A stretch of 64,000 nucleotides of DNA from Rhineura floridana (Eukaryota > Chordata > Lepidosauria > Squamata > Rhineuridae). Shown in pieces: positions 57,288-64,000 of this stretch (the stretch's first letter is position 1; every line of letters begins with the position of its first letter). The translations under genes and the position numbers were made by a program. Below the pieces are notes generated by a model. The model was given only the letters and a program-made list of their open reading frames with translations. It ran no database searches and was not told the DNA's origin. The stretch lies in contig NC_084499.1 in NCBI RefSeq assembly GCF_030035675.1, positions 16,688,239 through 16,752,238 of the forward strand, in the 5' to 3' direction.

Positions 57288-57441
57288 TGACAGGCAGGAA
57301 TGGATCAGGTCCAGATCAGATCACTGCTCTGAAGGTCTGTCAAACACATTCGCTGCAGGCACAGAGTCATTGGCAGCCCTCGGCATTGTGGCTCGCGTTT
57401 GCTGGGGAAGGGTGGGTGGGGAGCATGTTCTGGCAAGGTGC
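57288..57441. repeat. 154-bp direct repeat, right copy
   Basis: It starts 'tgacaggcaggaatggatca' and ends 'ctggcaaggtgc'. It differs from the left copy at four of 154 positions and abuts the 3' end of the LINE. Confidence 0.85.
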
Positions 57442-57469
57442 CCGTGCCTTATGACTCAAGGAAAGCGCC

Positions 57470-57770
57470 GTCGCTGAGTGACGGAGCAATCAGTTTGCAT
57501 GCAGAAAGATCCTCAGGAAGGGCCGTGGCTCAGTGGTGGAGTGCTTGCATCGCATGCAGAAAAATCCACAGGGGAAGGGCCAGAGGTCAATGGCAGAGCC
57601 CCTGCTTTGCATGCAGAAGTTTCCAGGTTTGATCCCTGGCATTCCCAGTTGCGGCTGGGAAAGACCCGTTTAAACTCCTGGAGAGCCTTTGCCAGTCGCT
57701 GTTGTCAATTCCAAACTAGTCAGAGGAATGCTTTGATTTGGGGTAAGGCAGCTTCCTATGTTCTTGTGGC
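57470..57770 (+). repeat. tRNA-derived SINE with three tandem tRNA-like heads
   Basis: Three head units follow one another: 'agtttgcatgcagaaagatc', 'ggctcagtggtggagtgctt' with 'catgcagaaaaatcc', and 'ggcagagcccctgctttgc' with 'atgcagaagtttccaggttt'. One normal body follows, ending 'ggcagcttcctatgttcttg'. Confidence 0.7.
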
Positions 57771-58042
57771 ACCTTTTCCCATCAGCACATAGCCATGCTG
57801 TAAAAAGCTGCCCCTGTTGAATTTCTGGCTGTCAGGCCACCGGTAAGGACACCAACATCCCTCTCAAACTTTGTACTCCCAGCTTCATCCCTCTGTTAGC
57901 CCTTGCTGTAAGCAGCAAGCTGCCTTAGGAATTGTCTGGATCTTGACCCGCTCTATGAAAAATAAAATTCAAAAATGTTGTACTGTAGCAGGTTTTGATC
58001 CCCCCCTCTTTTTTCTTTGTTTCTCTGTCTCTCTCTCTCCAG

Positions 58043-58215
58043 AGGGTGGCACGCTGAACGGAACTTGTCTGACAGGAGCAGCCGCTTCTCAAAGTGACAG
58101 GGATGTAATTCCTGTCTCTCGGGTTGTGGTTACCTTCCCACTGTGCCTCCCTTTCCCTGCCAACCCTTTTCCTGCCTTCCGTCACTGAATTGGGACGAAG
58201 GGAAAGAAGAGGAAG
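58043..58215 (+). other. LRSAM1 5'UTR part of the first coding exon
   Basis: A long pyrimidine tract ending CTCTCTCCAG is an excellent acceptor at 58042. The sequence then runs without another splice site to the LRSAM1 ATG at 58216. Confidence 0.7.
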
Positions 58216-61200
58216 ATGCCTCTCTTCTTCCGTAAAAGGAAACCCAGCGATGAAGCTCGCAAGCGCCTTGAGTACCAAATGTGCCTGGTAAGTCTGGGGG
58301 GGGGGGGCTTGGCTGGCTAATTGGGATGGTGGCTGGGATGCCCACAGTCACCAGGAGCTCAACGCACTGGCAGCAGCTCGCCAGGGTTTCAGCCAGGGAG
58401 ACTCTCCCAGCCCTACAGCCCCGAGCACGGCCTTTGGGAATGTCTTGTGTTGGTATGGACAGGGCTTGGAGCGTACTGCTGACAACCGGAGACTTGGAAG
58501 CAAAGGGGCTGCAGTGTTACTCACATAGTCCCCCCCATTTAACTTTTTTAAAAAAAAAAAACTTATCTCACATATTTGAGACAAAGCCGCCAACCGTCTC
58601 CAATACTTTTCTGATTTCTGCAACTGCAGCTCACCTGTCTTGTCTCTCAACAGGCAAAGGAAGCTGGAGCCGATGATATCCTTGACATATCCAAATGTGA
58701 ACTCTCAGAGGTATGTCGTCTGCGATGCTGATTCCCAAATGTTGGCCCTCGGGGGGTGAGAAACCAGGCTGTTGGCAGGGCCCGTTTTGCTTACATCTCT
58801 TGGTTGGAATCAAAACCTCTGTTTCACTGGGGGTCAAAAATCCACACCGTTGGGCATGGTCTTTAGCTTGCTGTGCGACAGCCGGGAGATCTGTACCTTT
58901 TATTACCTTCCTATAGCACAGGTGTGGGGAAATTGACCCACTGAATGTTGCTGAACTACAAGTCCCATCAGCGCCAGCAAGCATGGCCAGAGAGGATGGG
59001 AGCTGTAGTTCGGCAACATCTGGAGGGGTAAAGGTTCCTTGCACCTGCTGTGGTGGAAGAGGTGATCCAGGACTTTACTCAGCACATAGTTAAACTATGG
59101 AATTTGCTCCCACAAGACGCAGTCATGGCCACCAGCTTGGATGGCTTTAAAAGAAGATTAGACAAATTCATGGAGGACAGGGCTATCAATGGCTACTAGC
59201 CGTGATGGCTGTGCTCTGCCACCCTAGTCAGAGGCAGCATGCTTCTGAAAACCAGTTGCCAGAAGCCTCAGGAGGGGAGAGTGTTCTTGCACTCGGGTCC
59301 TGCTTGCGGGCTTCCCCCAGGCACCTGGTTGGCCACTGTGAGAACAGGATGCTGGACTAGATGGGCCACTGGCCTGATCCAGCAGGCTCTTCTTATGTTC
59401 TTATGACTGAGTTTCTCCTGCCATTTGTATCGGAGGCGGAGCTGTGCAAATGACTTTGTGCTTGGCCCCCTCCATCAATGGATGATTCACATTGTACCTT
59501 GACGTCAAGGATGGAGACTGGAGGCCTTCCCAGTGTTGTTGGATTCCAACTCCCATCAGCCCCAGCCAGCATGGCCGATGGCCAGGCATGATGGGAGTTG
59601 CATTCCAACAGTATCTGGAAGGTTCCAGGTTCCCTCTGTCTGCCTTTCGTTCGCCTCAGAACAACAGCAGCCCCTCGTGATGGAGCAGAGCTAGCCTCAC
59701 CATTTTGATGCGGCTTACACAGACGGGGATGAGGCGGGGGGGGGGATGGCCAGAAGGTCAGGGCTGTGCAGCTGCACCGGGGAAGTGCCAGCGCAGCCCT
59801 GACTTATTTGGGTAAGTTACAGCTATGGCAGGGTTGGAAGGGTGGCTCTGCCCCTCCATGCAGGCCACTGCTGCCAATTTTTAAGAGTTTTTGGTACATA
59901 TATATTGCTGCAGAGTGCAGAAATAACTGGTCGTCTGTTGAGACTGGTAGCTGAAAGAATAAAGAAACTTAAGGTTTATTGCTAGAAAGAGGTAACGTGA
60001 TACCTGCTGCGAAGTAGTCGTGTGGGCTTCCGCTCAGGGAGCCATTATTTATTTATTTTATTTATTTATTATTTTATTTATATTCCGCCCTTCCAGCAGG
60101 AGCCCAGGGCTGCAAACAAAAGCACTACAAACACTTTAAAACATCATAAAAACAGACTGTAAAATACATTAAAACAAAACATCTTTAAAAACTTTTTTTA
60201 AAAAAAGCTTTCAAGGCATCTTTAAAAAAAAAGGTTAAAAAAACCCATTGCTAAACTAACTGAGAACAAAGACAGGAAGAGAAGGGAGGAAGGGGAGAAG
60301 CAAAGCCTGTAAAAGCAACAAACTCTTTAGAGGAGGAAGCAGCACAGGGAAGAATAGGTTGCCTTTCTCTCTGTTGCCCCTCCCCATCTGTTCAGGCCAT
60401 TTGTAACATGCGTTGGTGCTTTATTCGCAACATCAATGAATTCGGAGAAGGCAGCTTCTCCTGCTCCTTACTTTCGTTTTTCGTGCAACGGGGCACACTT
60501 GGCGCTCACTACAGCGAGGGAGGTGGGCCTTCTTATCAGGAGGTCTGTTCTGCACAATATAGGAATCAGGCCTTTAGCACTGTGGCACCTACCCTTTGGA
60601 ATTCCCGTCCCTTAAATGCCAGACAGGCACCATCTCTGTCATCTCTTTGGTGCCTGCTGAAGACTTTCCTCTTCCAATAAACCATTTAGGTAGAGATCTT
60701 TCCCAGCCTGCATCTATATTGGAATTGTTTTTAGATGTATTAATTGCTTTGTCACTTGTGTGTTTGCCACCATGGGTTCCTTTGGGTGGAAGAACAGGAT
60801 ATAAATTTTCTTAATAATAAACCCTGTGTCAAAATGGCCTGCCTTGAAGAATCCTTTCTATCTCATTCTGATTCTGTTCATAATATGTTGTTGGACCAAG
60901 ATTTGGTTTCTTTTTGTGTGCCTGCTTTTAGCTTCCATACGGAGCCTTTGCAACCTGTAAAGTTCTGCAGAAGAAGGTAAGAGACACGTTATCAGTATTA
61001 ACAGGACCTTTGTCAACCTGGCGCCCTCCAGATATTTTGAACTACAACTCGCATCAGTCCCGGCCAGCACATCCGTATTGGACCACATCTCTCATCAGCC
61101 CCAGTCACTACGGCCATGCTGGCTGGGGCTGATGCGAGTTGTAGTCCAAAATGGGCATGCTGGCTGGGGCTAATGGCAGGTGTAGTTCAAAATATCTGGA

Positions 61201-62775
61201 GGGCACCAGTTTGGCAAAGGCTGTGTTAACATAAAGGCCAGGATCAAAGTATTGAGCGGTTGCATCTCTGTGCATGGGACTCTTCTTATCCCCTCTCCTA
61301 ATCAGCCATAGGTGAGGCTAGCGAACCTTTTGGTCAACCCAGAGCAAGACAGCACAAGGCGTAAATGTGGCTGTTTGGGTCCTGGCCAATGTCCCACCCC
61401 CCTCTATTTTGTCTTTTAACTTTCTTTAAACTCCTTGGAGGGTTTTATGGGAGCAAATAACAGTCCAAACCTATGCAGTGTCTTTCTGGCAAGAGCTATT
61501 TCTTCATTGCCCCCACCCGCTTGCTGATCACTCATTAGCTTGGCTTGCAAAACCATAGTTAAAGTAAATCATGGTTTAAACGTGAGCATGGTCATGCCCT
61601 TTTGCTGAAATCACAGGCACTTCTCTCCATTTCTTTTCTGCTCAGGTGTTGATTGCCCACACAAACTGCTTGACGTCTCTGGTGCCCAAATCCTGCAGTC
61701 TTCTGAATCTGATAAATGTGAAGGTAACTTGAAATTCTCTTTGTGGTTTTTTTTGCAATGACTTGCAAATGACTAGGGAGGAGTGTAACAAGGTGGAGGC
61801 TTCGGGGTCTGCTGGTGAAGGAGAAGGCGCAGAACCCTGGTGTGCTGTCAGAAGGGAGACCCTTGAAACTAGGCCCCATTCCTACGCAACTCTGCTGGTT
61901 CTTTCCCTACACCGTAATGTCCATTTTCCCTGTTTAGCAATAGCTACCGGTCATGTTAAGCAGTCTTGCCCAACCTTTGGTTCCCCAGGTGTTGCTGGAC
62001 TACAGTTCCCATCATTCCTGACCATTGGCCATGCTGGCTGGGGCTTATGGACGTTGTAGTCCAGCAACATCTGGGGAAAGATTGGGAAAGGCTGCATAAA
62101 GCTCTGGACCACTCGGGACCAGGTTACCTGAAAGACTGCCTGCCCCTGTACTGACCTGTACGATCGATTAGATCAGTGGCTCTCAAACGTTTTTCTCTGC
62201 AGACCATTTGGAAATTGCCGAGGGTCTTGGTCGACTGCCTGTTGCAGTTATTGCAAATGTGCTGTGCTAGCTGCTGTACGACTTTTAATTGTGTTTTTAT
62301 TGCATACGTTATTTCTTATCTTGTATTTTGTTGTATCCCAATTTGTATTCCATAGAATTCAAATGGTAACCACAGTAAAATACCAGAAATAAAAGAAGCA
62401 ATAAAAACAATTAAAAATCAGTATATTTCATGTGGACATGCCATGGACCACTGGTGGGCCACAGACCACAGTTTGGGAACCACTGACTTAGATCATCTGG
62501 GGGAAGTTCTCTTTGTGGCACTGGACCCTACAGAGTCTCACAGGTCGGTAACCCAAAAACTGGCATTTTCTGCTATTGGCCCTGTGCTGTACCCTTCCCT
62601 CTGCCGTATGTGAAGCAGCAGCCATCAGTTGCTTCAGACATGTTGTAAAGACAGATCTGTCTTTCTTTGACCCATAAGAACGGACCTGTTGCTGTAGAGC
62701 CAGGGTGGTCAGCCTGCAGACCCTGGGCTGCCTGCATGAGGGTGACAATGAGGGAAAAGTGGGGGAAGAGGGATG

Positions 62776-62806
<31 letters not shown>

Positions 62807-63233
62807 AGGGGTGTCAAAGTGAGTGAGAGAGAGAAGGTGTCAGACAGAAAAGGGGTGTCTGAATGAGTGAGAGAGAGAAGGGGTGTCAAAGTGAGAGAGA
62901 GAGAGAGAGAAGGGGGTGTCAAAGGGAAAAGGGGTGTTTGAGTGAGTGAAAGGGGATGTCAAAGTGGGTGAGAGAGAGAAGGGGGTGTCAGAGAGAGAAA
63001 AGGGATGTGAGAGAGAAAGGAGTGGCCCCCTCACCACTTGCTTTGACCTCCAACATATTGCACCTGAGGGAATGTGGCTCTCAACAGAAAAAATTCTTGT
63101 GACTCCTGCTGTAAAGGCTTGGCAGATAAGATGGTGTCCATCTTATTTTCTTCTTCCCTCCCAGGTTTTAGATCTACATGACAACCAGCTGACCTCACTT
63201 CCTGCTGATATTGGTCAGCTGACATCTCTCCAG
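58216..63233 (+). CDS. LRSAM1: E3 ubiquitin ligase LRSAM1, N-terminal part (runs off the right edge)
   Basis: LRSAM1 is a cytosolic RING E3 ligase with leucine-rich repeats, a coiled coil, a SAM domain and a RING. It ubiquitinates TSG101 and marks intracellular bacteria; human mutations cause Charcot-Marie-Tooth neuropathy type 2P. Five coding exons lie in the window: 58216-58287, 58654-58710, 60932-60976, 61646-61723 and 63165-63233, giving residues 1-107 with all introns in phase 0. The start is [39 protein letters not shown] follows. LRR units are visible as [26 protein letters not shown] and [18 protein letters not shown]. The rest of the LRRs and the SAM and RING domains are beyond 64000. 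The final exon is followed by GTAAAA. The gene is head-to-head with RPL12. Confidence 0.96.
58918..59055. repeat. Palindromic hAT-type MITE
   Basis: Left end CAGGTGTGGGGAAATTG, right end 'aaggttccttgcacctg'; arms 'gaactacaagtcccatcagc' and 'gatgggagctgtagttcggc'. It lies in LRSAM1 intron 2 (counting coding exons). Confidence 0.65.
59080..59405 (+). repeat. CR1-like LINE 3' region, best-preserved copy
   Basis: It runs from 'agttaaactatggaatttgc' through 'ggatggctttaaaagaagat' and 'ggttggccactgtgagaaca' to 'ctcttcttatgttcttatg'. The octamer-like end TTCTTATG fits CR1 LINEs. Shorter copies occur at 1130, 13985, 37560, 43810 and 52925. Confidence 0.7.
59520..59635. repeat. Palindromic MITE
   Basis: 'ttggattccaactcccatca' faces 'gatgggagttgcattccaac'. 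Confidence 0.65.
60048..60250 (-). repeat. LINE 3' tail (L2/CR1 type)
   Basis: A TTTA-repeat tail, 'attccgcccttccagcagga' and 'gcactacaaacactttaaaa', in reverse orientation, similar to the tail at 28690. Confidence 0.6.
60470..60825 (+). repeat. L2-type LINE 3' region
   Basis: 'gagggaggtgggccttctta', 'ggcacctaccctttggaatt', 'gtgcctgctgaagactttcc' and an ending 'gatataaattttcttaataa'. Confidence 0.65.
61015..61225. repeat. Long palindromic MITE
   Basis: 'tggcgccctccagatatttt' at the left pairs with 'aaaatatctggagggcacca' at the right. The core has 'gaactacaactcgcatcag' and 'gctgatgcgagttgtagtcc'. The right arm contains a small internal duplication ('gcatgctggctggggct'). Confidence 0.65.
61965..62085. 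repeat. Palindromic MITE
   Basis: 'cttgcccaacctttggttcc' pairs with 'aagattgggaaaggc'; the arms are 'ggactacagttcccatcatt' and 'ggacgttgtagtccagcaac'. Confidence 0.6.
62174..62485. mobile_element. Non-autonomous hAT (Charlie-like) DNA transposon
   Basis: The terminal inverted repeats are CAGTGGCTCTCAAAC and CAGTGGTTCCCAAAC. The 8-bp flanks are gattagat and acttagat, which agree at six positions. The interior is AT-rich and has no coding capacity. Confidence 0.7.
62780..63030 (+). repeat. Purine-rich minisatellite
   Basis: Irregular tandem units of GAGAGAGA plus AAGGGGTGTCAAAGTGAGTGA, roughly 25-45 bp long, repeated about seven times. Almost the whole plus strand is purine over 250 bp. It lies about 135 bp before an LRSAM1 exon. 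Confidence 0.85.
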
Positions 63234-63385
63234 GTAAAAGAGACAAACACATCCTGGGGGGAATCCTTTTCTCAGAACGATTTCTCCTGGGCAGCCTCAG
63301 CAGGGGTGTAGTCATCCAGGGCCTCGGGAGGTCTTAGACCCTTTACTTTTTTGGGATCAGGGTCCCTATGTCTCCAGCATCCTAT

Positions 63386-63555
63386 GAGCCAATTAGCATG
63401 AAAGAGGAGTGTGTTAGCCATTGAGAAGAGTCTTCCAACATGTTTCCTTGTCCTTTCGTGCTGATTGGAGCCAATCAGAGTGAAAGGAGGTGAGTCAGCC
63501 ACAGAGAAGACTCTTTTCAGTAGCTAACACTCTCCCCTTTCGTGCCTATTGGCTC
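63386..63555. repeat. Fold-back palindrome with 50-bp arms
   Basis: The arms 63386-63435 and 63506-63555 are inverted copies with eight mismatches, around a 70-bp loop. The loop holds its own palindrome 'attggagccaatcag'. Related sequence is at 21545-21680. Confidence 0.7.
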
Positions 63556-64000
63556 CTTGGGGCATCTGTTGTTGTGGGAGAAGGCATTAATAAGGATCTC
63601 ATTCTCAATCCAGCAGCAAAAATGGGGGGTAGGGGCGGGAAGGAATGTGGCCGTGATTATCTTGAAGGGACTCTGCAGTTCTGAATTTGCCACTACTCTA
63701 CTGAGCATGAGTGTGGGTGACTGAAAACCTACAGGATCCTTTCTGTCACTTTTTGGCCATGTGGGCTCAGCCTCCCAAAACAGGATAGTGTCCGGGCCTG
63801 AATCGAGAGCCTCTTGATTGCTTGAGGCGAGAACTTACCTAAGTGAGCTACCACAGAGTGTGTACATATTCAGGTGACAGAATAAAACACGGAAAGGGAT
63901 ACGTGTGTGACAGCAGCCTCTGCAACTGGCTGCCAGTAGGAAGCCTCTGGATTGGCCTTCCCGTTTTTTCTAGTTCATCAGAACAAGATGTTTTTCTCTC

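Larger units (their letters stand above)
52420..58042 (+). other. Probable LRSAM1 5' intron
   Basis: Between the shared promoter and the acceptor at 58042 I find no LRSAM1 coding exon. The span holds a CR1/SINE nest (52925-53295), a large LINE (54008-57287) with its direct repeats, and a multi-headed SINE (57470-57770). The non-coding first exon should start near 52250-52330, but its donor could not be fixed. Confidence 0.6.

Noticed and set aside
57500-57620. Possible functional tRNA genes at the tRNA-like heads
   Set aside because: The heads lack a complete cloverleaf and are followed by SINE bodies. The same applies to all other tRNA-like matches in the window.

Overview
The window is vertebrate nuclear DNA, almost certainly from a squamate reptile (probably a lizard). 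It has multi-exon genes with GT-AG introns and CpG-island promoters. The introns and spacers are packed with repeats typical of squamates: tRNA-derived SINEs, 5S rRNA-derived SINEs, SINEs with a BovB-like 3' end, BovB/RTE, CR1 and L2-type LINE pieces, and many palindromic hAT MITEs. No bacterial, viral or CRISPR features were seen.

Layout from left to right. 1-7293: probable intron 1 of a minus-strand gene whose first coding exon (7294-7329) lies in a CpG island; neighbour order suggests PNPLA7. 8800-9970: MRPL41 (+), a single coding exon after a short 5'UTR intron, behind a cluster of CCAAT boxes. 11840-20204: DPH7 (-), nine coding exons, complete. 21250-25700: SINE-rich spacer. 25777-34985: ZMYND19 (-), six coding exons, complete. 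35460-37000: spacer with BovB and L2-type LINE pieces. 37025-44411: a sperm-tail PG-rich repeat gene, best matched to STPG3 (+), six exons, complete. 45601-52039: RPL12 (-), seven exons, complete. 52050-52420: a divergent promoter shared by RPL12 and LRSAM1. 58043-64000: the 5' part of LRSAM1 (+), five coding exons encoding residues 1-107; the gene runs off the right edge. A 3.3-kb LINE sits in the 5' intron of LRSAM1 between 154-bp direct repeats.

The genes are ordinary housekeeping or ciliary genes: mitochondrial translation (MRPL41), cytosolic translation (RPL12), diphthamide modification of elongation factor 2 (DPH7), ubiquitin signalling (LRSAM1), a MYND zinc-finger adaptor (ZMYND19) and a sperm-tail protein (STPG3). 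They do not form a pathway. All splice junctions listed were checked for GT/AG and for codon phase, and every complete model closes in frame. The most notable points are the unusually long direct repeats around the LINE, a CAGTAG tandem acceptor in DPH7 that could switch an in-frame stop on, paired regulatory palindromes in two promoters, and a gene order that joins blocks which are far apart in human.
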